NCBI GenBank assembly: GCA_041394325.1
Contig: JAWKIJ010000001.1
Coordinates: 2,790,001-2,854,000, forward strand
Direction of reading: 5' to 3'
Length of the DNA: 64,000 bases
DNA from: JAWKIJ01 sp041394325
GTDB lineage: Bacteria > Actinomycetota > Acidimicrobiia > Acidimicrobiales > Microtrichaceae
Shown here: positions 9,711-18,013 of the stretch, in pieces
Layout: each line of letters starts with the position of its first letter
Numbering within the stretch: position 1 is the stretch's first letter
Notes under the pieces: generated by a model
Seen by the model: only the letters and a program-made list of their open reading frames with translations
Databases searched by the model: none
Told to the model about the DNA's origin: nothing
Program-made: the position numbers and the translations under genes

Positions 9711-9736
9711 GAATCCCCTGCGATTGCAGGGGATTC
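9711..9736 (-). terminator. Hairpin terminator next to att copy B
   Basis: A perfect 11-base stem (GAATCCCCTGC / GCAGGGGATTC) with a 4-base loop, followed by TTCGC on the minus strand. It sits in the same place relative to the tRNA-like repeat as the hairpins at 3501 and 14483, but has its own sequence. Confidence 0.6.
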
Positions 9737-9739
9737 CGA

Positions 9740-9786
9740 CGAGCACCCACAACGGGATTCGAACCCGTGCCGCCACCTTGAGAGGG
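9740..9786 (-). repeat. Attachment-site repeat B: copy of the tRNA-Glu 3' part
   Basis: 47 bases matching 14529-14575 of the real tRNA-Glu region with one mismatch (at 9749). Only the 3' half of the tRNA is present. It separates island I (left) from island II (right, with the integrase remnant). Confidence 0.85.
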
Positions 9787-9891
9787 ATCGGCAACGGCGA
9801 TTCCGACGGCGTCGCGCTGGCCGCTCGGTGACGCGAGATCCCTTGTGCCACCTGGGTTCTCGCGTTCCGAGCCGTTGACCTCGCCGGGCCG

Positions 9892-9915
9892 AGGTGGGCA
9901 CAATCTGGGCACAAA
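9892..9915. repeat. 24-base direct repeat, left copy
   Basis: Identical to 12939-12962; the shared core includes GGGCACAATCTGGGCACAAA. This copy lies between att B and the integrase remnant. The pair brackets the integrase-HEPN segment. It may be the ends of a smaller unit, or remnants of the same coding tail (read as RWAQSGHK on plus). Confidence 0.7.
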
Positions 9916-10002
9916 CCCGTCGAAGCTCCCGGGTGTGTGATCTGGTGTCGTCGAGCTTCCTTCTGTCTCTGGGCGTTCGTGCCCGAAGGAGGAAGTTCCG
10001 AC

Positions 10003-10857
10003 ATGGCCGGCAGCCGCCGCTACCGCAAGCCACTCGTCTCGTTCGAGTTCGGCACCCGCATCTACGCACCCACCGGCGCCGAGCCGCGCTACCGGGTGGT
10101 CGCACCCGGCGTCGACGGCTTGAGGGTGAGCCAGAAGTTCACGACCGAGGACGCCGCACGCCGTCGGGCGCGCGAGCTCGAGAAGCTCCAGTCCTCGTCC
10201 TCGATGACGCCCGGTCGCCTGCCCGCGCCGTCGAACGTCGGCGGCCTGATCGACCGCTACGTCGCCAGCCTCGGGTCACGCTCGACCCACTACGCAGAAC
10301 GCCAGGAGTACCTGCTGCGCATGTGGGTTCGCCCGGTGCTCGGCGACCTGGCGCTCACGACGTGGTCGCCCGCCGACTCCGAGACGGTGCTCGACCGTGC
10401 CCGCAAGCAGATCGCGCCGTCGACGGTGCAGAACGTCGGCTCGGCCATGCGGGCGCTGGTCACGTTCGCCCACAAGAACCGGTGGCTTGCCCGCGACGCC
10501 GACCCGATGTGGCTCGTTCGCTACAGCCCGAATTCCGAGGTCCAGGGCCAGGTGGTCGGGTTTGTCCCGCGGTCGTCGCTGCCGACCGACGAGGAGTGCA
10601 ACTGGATGTTCAAGCCCCTGGATGACTCCGGGCACCCGGACTGGGCGCTCACCATGCGGCTCAAGCACCGCTCCGGTCTGCGCTGGGGCGAGCTGATCGC
10701 GCTCCGTCCCGTCGACCTCGACTTCGACCCGCAGCGCGTCAATCCGGGTCCATCGAGCGGTCGAGCAGTCACGCCAGGGACTGGCGATCAAGGGCACCAA
10801 GAACCGCCACAGGCCGCAGGGTCGGCACGATTCGCTCGGCCAGGCAGACCCGCCTGA
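10003..10857 (+). pseudogene. Tyrosine recombinase (phage integrase), truncated and frameshifted
   Basis: Starts at ATG 10003 behind an AGGAGG site. An AP2-like/SAM-like N-terminal region with a core-binding domain (YLLRMWVRPVLGD, then STVQNVGSAMRALVTFA) leads to the start of the catalytic domain with the first catalytic arginine in HRSGLRWGELIAL. Near 10741 an extra A shifts the frame; in the corrected frame the protein continues RVIRVHRAVEQSRQ and IKGTKNRH (beta-hairpin lysine), then loses similarity. The HxxR and tyrosine parts are absent before the next gene, so the enzyme should be inactive. It is the expected agent of insertion at the tRNA-Glu, sitting just inside att B. Confidence 0.75.
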
Positions 10858-10900
10858 TGCGTACACCCCGCCTCAAGACGTACCAGAGGGGACCGCCCGG

Positions 10901-12537
10901 ATGGACGATCCCCTCTTTGTAGAACTGACGAAAGTGTACCCGCCGACGTGTTGAGAAGCGAGACGTTCGAGCAACTCGTCGCCGCGCGACTCCTCGACTT
11001 CTTCGGGGCCGAGACGCCGTGGCAACGCCGTCTGTGGGATGTCGGAACGTGCCTTAGCCTGCGCGAGATCGTGGAGGCGGCGGATGCCGTCGTCGCGGGT
11101 GCGCTGAGCATCGAAGCCTTGAACTGGCTGAAGGGGTCGGTGCTCGAGGTCACCGGTCGCGACATCGGAACCGGTACGACCGCCGAGCGGTCGACCCTGA
11201 CGGCTGCCTTGAAGGGGCACGTCTGTCAGGGCTCCTTCGACGCCCGGATCATCGCAAGGATTGCTGAGTCCGCCGAGAGCCACTACCTCCTGCGGTGGTC
11301 CGCCGCGCTGACTTCGGGGGGAGCCTGGCGAGCTGAACGGGTGGCTCGGTCGATCGCCAGCCACATGCTCGGGCTCGGCTTCAGCGCGGAGTACCTCCAC
11401 AGATGGTGGACGTATCGAGTGCGGCACGAAGATGGAGAGCGCACGCTCGCGGATCTCGTGGAGGACGCTCACGTCCGATCGCTGGACCCACCTTCGAACT
11501 ACGAGGTGATCATCCCGCTCCAGCGCGCGACCACCCGCGCCTACGAAATCCCTGGCTGGATCTCACCCGACGAAGCGAGTGACCTCCTCACGCCGCTGAA
11601 CAAGAAGCCGATCGCGGGACTGGCCGGTGCGCTTCGCATCTCGGTCACCGCCCGTGATCCCAGCGCGGCCGTCGAGATGTCGGCCGACGTGATGGACCGG
11701 TACGTGGCGCGGATCACCCTCGGTGGTGGCGGCGAGGGCCTTGCGCCGTTCCCCTACGTGTGGGTCAACCACCACGCAGGTCATCAGAGGGTGAGGCTGC
11801 GTCGGAGCCGTGGGCTTGAGCTTCCGGTGCTATTGCGGCGGGTGGAGCCGATCACCAGCTCGGTTGCACCTCGCATCGACTCGTCGTTGGAACTGCTGGG
11901 CCCGGTCGATCGAGGTCCCGTCTCATCCGCGGTAGCGGGCGGCTGGGCTGCGGTGGAGACACTGCTCACGGCACCGGGAGATCGGGGCAAGGTGCAAGCC
12001 GCCGATCGCCTGGCTGCACTGATCGCCTGTTCCTTTCCCCGGGCCGAGCTGACTCGTGTTGCGCACCACGTCCTTGAACGTGACAAGGAGGAGAATCCTG
12101 AGCTGGCCGAATCGCTCGCTGAGGCGACGACGAACACGAACGCTGCCGGCCGTCTGGCCAAGCATCTCGCCACGAGCGACGTGATGTGCGACGACGTGTC
12201 CGACCAGGCGGCGGTGCAACGACTTCAGGCCCTCGTCCGGCATCCGAATGCCGGGCTCCGAGACGTCGAAGCTCACCTTCAACGGAGCCTTCGCCGTCTC
12301 TACCGCGTCAGAAACCTGGTCCTCCACAACGCAGCCACCGACTCGCTCACGCTATCGGCGGCGCTGTTGGCGTCGACTCCTATGCTCGGTGCCGGGATCG
12401 ATCGGGTCGTCCGCGGAGCGGTCATCCAGGACATCGAACCGCTTGATCTCGCCGCCAGGGCGCGGATCGTGATCGACAACGCCGATCAACTGAGCAGCGG
12501 GGACCTGGCCGACCTCCTCCAACTCGCCGACACCTGA
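10901..12537 (+). CDS. Large HEPN-motif protein, possible RNase; one frameshift near the start
   Basis: From GTG 10948 the open frame gives 529 residues. A better start is ATG 10901, preceded by AGAGGGGA, whose 16 residues (MDDPLFVELTKVYPPT) join the main frame after a one-base indel near 10946. The main body is helical and matches no family I can name. Sixty-nine residues from the C-terminus is RNLVLH, preceded by a basic helix (LRRLYRVRN) and followed by a long helix: the RN-x3-H motif and setting of HEPN domains, many of which are RNases in antiphage or toxin systems. Island location next to an integrase and an insertion sequence fits a defence or stress gene. Enzyme activity is an inference from the motif only. 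Confidence 0.6.
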
Positions 12538-12938
12538 GGATCGCCGACGCGAGGTGCCAAGGTCTCGCAGGTCGACTTCGTGCGCGGGTCCAGCGCTCGC
12601 CGTCGCGACACGCCAGCAGCTTGAGTCACCCCCAGGCGTGCGCGCTTTGGGCGTCGTAGAACTCCACAGTCAGAGGGCGTCGGCGATCGAAGGCCGCTCG
12701 CGAGGTGGGTGCTCAGACAAGAGGTCCAGCGGGAGGTCGCGCCGGAGGTCGTCACACCCGATGCTGACCACGATGTCGAACACGACAGCCAGCACGAGGC
12801 CGGTCGAGGGCGATGACCGTCGGCGAGGTCCGGCCTGGCTGCGTCGTCGACAGAGCCGCCACCAACTTCCGACGGATCACCACCCGGATCATCACGGCCG
12901 GCGTGTTGATCACCCGAGGGTGCCGAGCCGACGGGCAC
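12538..12938. other. No intact gene; possible coding remnants
   Basis: About 400 bases between the HEPN gene and the 24-base repeat. A minus-strand segment near 12800-12690 reads as a plausible protein piece (VVFDIVVSIGCDDLRRDLPL, later LLSEHPPRERPSI) but has no convincing start and is flanked by other frames. I treat it as decayed DNA. Confidence 0.4.
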
Positions 12939-12962
12939 AGGTGGGCACAATCTGGGCACAAA
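12939..12962. repeat. 24-base direct repeat, right copy
   Basis: Identical to 9892-9915. Its end overlaps the probable 8-base target duplication of the adjacent ISL3 element (12958-12965), so the insertion sequence landed at the edge of this repeat. Confidence 0.7.
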
Positions 12963-12988
12963 TGGGGCCCTCCTGACTGATCCGTGGG

Positions 12989-14288
12989 TCAGTTTCGACC
13001 GGGGAGGGCTGGTGGGTGGTTGCCGAGGCTGAGCATGGCGAGGGCGATGAGGGGCTCGGGGCCGTGGAATCCGAAAGCGACTCGGGTGATGAGTCGGATC
13101 TTGGTGTTGGTCGATTCGACCAGGGCGTTCGACAGGCCCGAGTCCAAGGCGGCGTCGATGGCGACACGGTGTTTCACGATGCGCCTCTGCAATGCGACAA
13201 AGGCGGGGATGCGGCATCGGCGGGCCCAGGTGATCCACCGGTCGAGCGCTTCCTTGCCGGCCTCGCCCTTGAGTTGGAACACCAGGCGTAGCCCTTCTTT
13301 GAGCAGATAGGCCCGGTGCAGTCGTGGATCGGTCTTGGCCACCCAGGCAAGCTTCTCTTGTTGTCGGTCGGTGAGGTTCTCGGGGTTCTTCCAGAGCGCG
13401 TAGCGGGCGTGCTTGAGCGCTCGGGCCCGTTCGTGGCCCGGGCGGGGCGGTGCGTCACGGCGTGGTCGGCCCCGTCGTCGCCGGCCTTCGCCTCCCGCGA
13501 TGGCTCGGGCGTCGTTCCAGGCCTGGCGGCGGACTTCGTCGAGCGCATCGGTGGCCCACGCCACGACGTGGAACGCGTCCGCGCAGCGGATGGCGTTGGG
13601 GCAGCGTTCGGCGACGACCTTGGCGATCCATTCGGCGGCATCCGCGCTGACGTGGGTGATCTGGGCGGACCGCTCCGGGCCGAGAGCGTCGAAGAACCCT
13701 CCCAGGGTGGCCTCGTCACGACCCGCAGCAGCCCACACCAACGCCCCGGTGTCGTGGTCGACGACCACGGTGAGGTAGCGATGGCCGCGCTTGTAGGAGA
13801 TCTCGTCGATCCCGATCCGTCGCAGTCCCTCCAGGCGGTCGACCGCCGCGTCGATGTCAGCCGACACTCGCGACACGATCGCACCCACGGTCCGCCAGGC
13901 GATCCGCATCAACTCAGTGACCGCCGTCTTGGAGCACCGGGTGGCCAGCCACGCCACCGTGTCGTCGAAGTCCCGGGTGTGGCCCACCCCGTGGCGGGGC
14001 CCACGGCACCTGGACCACCGTTGGACCGTGCTCCCGACATGAGACTCGTGGCGCGTCGGCCTCCAACCAGACCTGGACCGTGCCCAGATCCAGCGCCCGC
14101 CACCGTCGACGACCCTCACCGCGGTCGAACCACGGACCTCGCCGCCCGCAGCGCCCACACCGGCGCGAAGCACCCTTGAGCGGCCGCACCGAGACCACCA
14201 CCGCTCCGACGTCCTCGTCGAACACGACCGCCTCGATGACCGTGCGCGCCAGCCCCAACACCTGTTGCCATACCCTCGCGTTTCGCAC
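12989..14288 (-). CDS. ISL3-family transposase, one frameshift
   Basis: Start at 14288 (MRNARVWQQVLGLARTVIEAV...). The N-terminus holds the zinc-finger pattern CGRCGRRGPWFD and CREHG, then the DDE domain: GIDEISYKRGHRYLTVVVDHDTG, later HVSADAAEWI and CADAFHVVAWA, and C-terminal LVESTNTKIRLITRVAFGFHG, all standard ISL3 blocks. The frame shifts near 13990, where a GGGCCCC run appears to carry one extra C; the corrected reading is PWARHGVGHTR. Otherwise full length, ending at 12989 at the inner edge of the left terminal repeat. Confidence 0.88.
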
Positions 14289-14353
14289 CCCGTTCTGCCC
14301 TTCGCTCCGAAGCCTTCAGACAGCCCAGAAACGTAGGAACCAGAACGGGGTGC
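14285..14353. repeat. 13-base inverted repeat at the transposase start
   Basis: GCACCCCGTTCTG at 14285-14297 and its exact reverse complement at 14341-14353, 43 bases apart, lie between the transposase start and the right terminal repeat. The position suggests a promoter-region hairpin that limits transposase expression (inference). Confidence 0.45.
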
Positions 14354-14482
14354 ACCCGGATGGGCTACTCAGCCACCCACGGATGCGTCAGGGGAGCCAC
14401 AAATCGCGGTGGTACGGACAGGTATCGGCCGACACGGACCGGTGCGACCGCTCGGTCCCGACCACCCTCGGGAACGCCGAAA

Positions 14483-14520
14483 CCCCTGGTAGTGCAGCGA
14501 TCTCCGCTGCTCACCAGGGG
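14483..14520 (-). terminator. tRNA-Glu terminator
   Basis: A long imperfect hairpin (CCCCTGGT...ACCAGGGG with inner GCAGCG/CGCTGC pairing), followed on the minus strand by TTTCGG. It lies 13 bases downstream of the tRNA-Glu 3' end and is its probable intrinsic terminator. Confidence 0.65.
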
Positions 14521-14527
14521 CTTCGTG

Positions 14528-14575
14528 TCGAGCACCCCCAACGGGATTCGAACCCGTGCCGCCACCTTGAGAGGG
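14528..14575 (-). repeat. Attachment-site repeat C within tRNA-Glu
   Basis: The part of the intact tRNA-Glu and its 3' flank that is repeated at 3528 (46 bases, one mismatch) and 9740 (47 bases, one mismatch). It is the probable integration core site for the two islands to its left. Confidence 0.85.
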
Positions 14576-14605
14576 TGGTGTCCTAGGCCGCTAGACGATG
14601 GGGGC
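14533..14605 (-). tRNA. tRNA-Glu (CTC)
   Basis: A 73-base cloverleaf on the minus strand. Acceptor GCCCCCA pairs with TGGGGGT, discriminator G; anticodon stem CCACC/GGTGG around the loop CTCTCAA gives anticodon CTC; T loop GGGTTCGAATCCC. No encoded CCA. Its 3' half is the integration site of the adjacent islands. Confidence 0.95.
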
Positions 14606-14656
14606 CAGGTGCTCCGCCACGGTGAGCCCACTGCGGCGAGGTGTGTTGTAGTTGAG

Positions 14657-14727
14657 TTCGGAGGGAGGACTCGAACCCCCAACGAATGGACCAGAACCAT
14701 TTGTGTTGCCAATTACACCACCTCCGA
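14657..14727 (-). tRNA. tRNA-Gln (CTG)
   Basis: A 71-base cloverleaf. Acceptor TCGGAGG pairs with CCTCCGA, discriminator A; anticodon stem AATGG/CCATT around TTCTGGT gives anticodon CTG; T arm GGGGGTTCGAGTCCTCC. It lies 51 bases upstream of tRNA-Glu on the same strand, so the two are probably cotranscribed. Confidence 0.95.
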
Positions 14728-14816
14728 GGGTGGCGCCGGTTCGAGCCGTGGACACGCCGCGGCCTCCCAGAGCACGGACACTCTAGCGTCGGCCGGCGAC
14801 GCACCGGGTATGCGGT

Positions 14817-15497
14817 TCAGCCGATCCAGTTCGACAGCCTCCGGTAACCGATGATCCGCCCCAACGACACCGCCACGGTCTCGCGCAGGAGTTCCCGCGT
14901 CCCCGACGAGGCGGCGGTCGGCGACACCTTGCCGTCGAAGCCGGCCTCCCTGGCGATTGCTTCGAGACGGAACGAGTGGTACGGGTCCGACACCAACTGC
15001 ACCTCGGTGACACCCCGTCGATGCATCACCCGCGCCGCCGCGGCGAGCGACTCGTAGGTATCCGCGCCGTTGGTCACGACGACGATCCTTTGCTCGGGCA
15101 CCTTGAGCCGCCGCAGATACCGCATCCCGGCATACGCCTCGGTGAAGCGGTCCCCCACTTGGGCACCTCCCGTCACCACGATCATGGGCACGTCGTGCTC
15201 GCGATACAGCGTCGCCGCCCGATCGAGGCGCGCTTCGAACACCTCGCTCGGACGGCCGTCGTACTGCGCCGCGCCCACGACCGCCGCTCCGGCCGCGCGC
15301 GTGTGGTCCCAGCGGCTCGCAAGACCCACCTGGACCGCGGTGACCGCCAGGTAGATCACCGCCAACAGCACCACACCGACCCCGACGCGGAGCAGACGAG
15401 CGATGCATCCGCGCCCCTTGGGTACGGCATCGGCTCCGTTGCCGTTGCCCCGACGTCCGCGACGCCGGCCGCCGTCGCCCTTCGAGCGCCTCGTCAC
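14817..15497 (-). CDS. YdcF/SanA-like DUF218 membrane-anchored protein
   Basis: 226 residues. A basic N-terminus and one helix at about residues 36-56 precede a DUF218 domain: AAVVGAAQYDGRPSEVFEARLDRA, VTGGAQ, DTYESLAAAARVM and VQLVSDPYHSFR are the conserved blocks. Members act in envelope or vancomycin-tolerance processes, with unknown chemistry. GTG start at 15497; it overlaps or directly abuts the end of gltX, so it is probably cotranscribed with it. Confidence 0.75.
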   Translation of the reverse strand: MTRRSKGDGGRRRGRRGNGNGADAVPKGRGCIARLLRVGVGVVLLAVIYLAVTAVQVGLASRWDHTRAAGAAVVGAAQYDGRPSEVFEARLDRAATLYREHDVPMIVVTGGAQVGDRFTEAYAGMRYLRRLKVPEQRIVVVTNGADTYESLAAAARVMHRRGVTEVQLVSDPYHSFRLEAIAREAGFDGKVSPTAASSGTRELLRETVAVSLGRIIGYRRLSNWIG

Positions 15498-16957
15498 GTT
15501 CCGCCGACGGCGCGGCCCGCAATCGACGCAGCGTTTCCTCGCGACCCAACACCTCGAGCGACTCGAACAGCGGCGGACCCACCGAACGTCCCGTCACCGC
15601 GACCCGCACCGGGGCCTGTGCCTTGCCCAGCTTGAGGCCGCGAGCCTCGGCCAACGCGAGCGTCGCCGCGTGCAGCGACGCTGCGACCCACTCCCCCAAC
15701 GCCTCATACACACCGGTCACGGCCCCCAGCCATTCCCTTGCGTCACCAACGCCGTTGGCGGCCTTGTCCCACGCCTTCTCATCGAGAGTGAGCAGACCGA
15801 CGCCACCGTCGGTTCCGCCATCCGTTTCGGCACCGGACGCGGGTCGGGGCGACGAACAGGAAGTCGATCATCGGCGGCACCTCGCTCAACACCGCGACAC
15901 GTCTGCACCTCAGGCGCGATCCGCTCGAAGACCGACCGGTCGTAGCGGTCGCCCCACGCCTGCGCCATGACGAACGGCTCCGCGCTCGATGAAGTCACCC
16001 ACTTCCAGTCGCCGGATGTGCTCGCCGTTGATCGCGGTCAGTTTCTTGACGTCGAAGCGCGCCGGGGACGAGCCGACGTCGGCGATGTCGAACACCTCGA
16101 CGATCTCGCCGACCGGGCGCACCTCCACCCCGTCGGGCGGGCCCCAGCCCAACAAGGCGAGATAGTTGACCATCGCCTCGGGAAGGAAGCCCTTGGCCCG
16201 GTAGTCGGCGACCGAGACGTCGTCACGCCGCTTGGAGAGCTTCTTGCCCTGCTCGTTGACGATCAAGGGCATGTGGGCGAAGGCCGGCGTCCCCTCGAAA
16301 CCGAGCGCGGCGCAACAACAGCACCTTCGGCGTGACGTTGATCAGGTCCTCGCCGCGGATCACATGGGTGATCCCCATCTCGGCGTCATCGACCGCGTTG
16401 GCCACCAGGAACACCGGCGACCCGTCGCTGCGCCGCAGGACGAAGTCCTCGATCGTCCGGTGCGCCACGGTGATCGGCCCACGGATGAGGTCGTCCCAGG
16501 TCGTCTCGCCGACGTCGGGAGCACGGAATCGGACGACGTGGGGGTCGTCGACCGACACGTCGCGGTCGCGGCAGAACCCGTCGTAGCCCGGCGGTCCACC
16601 CGCCTCGGCGTTGCGGGCCTTCACCGCTTCGGGGGCGCAGTCGCAACGGTAGGCCGCGCCCGACGCCAACAGCGCGGTGATCGCCTCGTCGTGACGGTCC
16701 CGGCGTCGGGACTGGTAGACGACCTCTCCGTCGTGGTCGATGCCCAGCCACGACAAGACGTCGAGCACCACCGCGACCATCTCGGGGCTCGACCGATCGA
16801 GGTCGGTGTCCTCGATGCGCAACAGGAACTCGGCGTCATGGCCGGTGGCCGCGAGGTGCCGGGCGTGCAGCCAGTTGAACAGCGCGGCCCGGGCGCTGCC
16901 CAGATGGAGGTAACCGGTGGGAGACGGCGCGAACCGCATCCGCAAGGGGGTCGTCAC
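15494..16957 (-). CDS. gltX: Glutamyl-tRNA synthetase, several frameshifts
   Basis: Charges tRNA-Glu (and possibly tRNA-Gln, given gatCAB in this window). GTG start at 16957, or ATG at 16939 just before RFAPSPTGYLHLGSARAALFNW, the class I HIGH-type motif. Further blocks: LLRIEDTDLDRS, VIRGEDLINVTP and the KMSKS-type KLSKRRDD. The frame changes near 16300, 15985, 15895 and 15850, yet the family alignment runs on through DEKAWDKAANGVGDAREWL and VTGRSVGPPLFESLEVLGRE to the end. An essential enzyme with four breaks argues strongly for sequencing error. The exact stop is uncertain; 15494 is a boundary estimate at the DUF218 start. Confidence 0.82.
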
Positions 16958-17062
16958 GGCGCCAGGGTAGTGCCGGACCGTGCCGCTCCCGGGAGGATCG
17001 GCCGCTCCGCGAGCGGGGGTAGTGCCGGTCGGCCCACGCGGCGCGCTGCGTACCATGAGGCT

Positions 17063-17962
17063 ATGTCCACAGGGATGCGGCGGCGGTTGACGGTCGCCGT
17101 CATCCTCGTGCTGCTCGCCGGCTTCACGACGCTGGCCGTGCTCGACCGCGATCTACCGTCCCTCCCGGCGGCGCCATCCGCTCCCCCGTCGACGACGGCC
17201 CCACCACCGACGACGTTCCCCCACGTCGACCTGTCAAAGACCACCGTCGCGACGTCGACGGTGCCAGTGCTGACGGTGCTCGCCGAGCTTCCCCCCGGAA
17301 CGCCGATCGACCCTGCGCAGGCCGACGCCGGCCGGCAGATCCTCGCGTCATGGCCGCCGCGATCGCCCGAGCGACCCGACGCCCCGGCCATCCCGACCCT
17401 GGCCGCGCAGGTGAAGGGCCGCCACGCGACTACCGACGGATGGCTGTTCGCCAACCCGACCCCCTACGGCAACCCGCTCACCCTCGCGGTGCTCGAGCGC
17501 CAGGGCGACTGGCTCCGGGTGCAGATCCCGGTGCGACCGAACGGTGGGACGGGCTGGGTGAAGGCCTCCGACGTCACGACGACGGTGATCGACACACACG
17601 TGGAGGTCTCGCTCGGGTCGAGGACGCTGCGGGCGACCGCTGCGGGACAGGTGATCGTCGAGACCCGGGTCGTCACCGGCAAACCCGCCTCCCCGACCCC
17701 CCTCGGGCGGCTCTACCTGACGGACTACGAGGCGAAGCACAGCGGCTCGGCCTACGGACCCTGGGTCCTGCCACTCTCGGGCTACTCCCAGCAGCTCGAC
17801 GAGTTCGGCGGCGGGGTTCCGGTTCTTGCGATCCACGGCACCAACCGGCCCGACCTCGTCGGCACCGCGGCCTCCAACGGCTGCATCCGGGTCCCCAACT
17901 CCGTCATCGAACTGCTGCACGAGCGCCTTCCGCTGGGTACCCCGGTAGACATCGTCGCCTGA
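17063..17962 (+). CDS. L,D-transpeptidase (YkuD family), membrane anchored
   Basis: 299 residues from ATG 17063. One N-terminal helix (residues 8-27) and a Pro/Ser/Thr-rich linker precede an SH3-like segment (GDWLRVQIPVRPNGGTGWVKASDV) and the YkuD catalytic domain, with IHGTNRPD and SNGCIRVPN carrying the His and the nucleophilic Cys. Such enzymes form 3-3 cross-links in peptidoglycan outside the membrane. Divergent from gltX with about 105 bases between starts. Confidence 0.88.
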   Translation: MSTGMRRRLTVAVILVLLAGFTTLAVLDRDLPSLPAAPSAPPSTTAPPPTTFPHVDLSKTTVATSTVPVLTVLAELPPGTPIDPAQADAGRQILASWPPRSPERPDAPAIPTLAAQVKGRHATTDGWLFANPTPYGNPLTLAVLERQGDWLRVQIPVRPNGGTGWVKASDVTTTVIDTHVEVSLGSRTLRATAAGQVIVETRVVTGKPASPTPLGRLYLTDYEAKHSGSAYGPWVLPLSGYSQQLDEFGGGVPVLAIHGTNRPDLVGTAASNGCIRVPNSVIELLHERLPLGTPVDIVA

Positions 17963-18013
17963 ACGACACGGCATCACCTGCGTCCCCGCGTGCAGGACCT
18001 CCGATCGCGATCC

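Larger units (their letters stand above)
12966..14398 (-). mobile_element. ISL3-family insertion sequence, complete ends
   Basis: About 1.43 kb. Terminal inverted repeats: 12966-12989 and the reverse complement of 14375-14398 match at 20 of 24 positions, sharing the start GGC and the core ATCCGTGGGT. Flanks are ACAAATGG (12958-12965) and ACAAATCG (14399-14406), seven of eight identical, consistent with the 8-base target duplication of ISL3 elements. The single transposase gene lies on the minus strand between the ends. It sits between the HEPN gene and the tRNA-Glu, within island II. Confidence 0.85.

Noticed and set aside
12989..14179. Plus-strand open frames opposite the ISL3 transposase
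   Set aside because: Shadows; the minus-strand product matches transposase blocks throughout.
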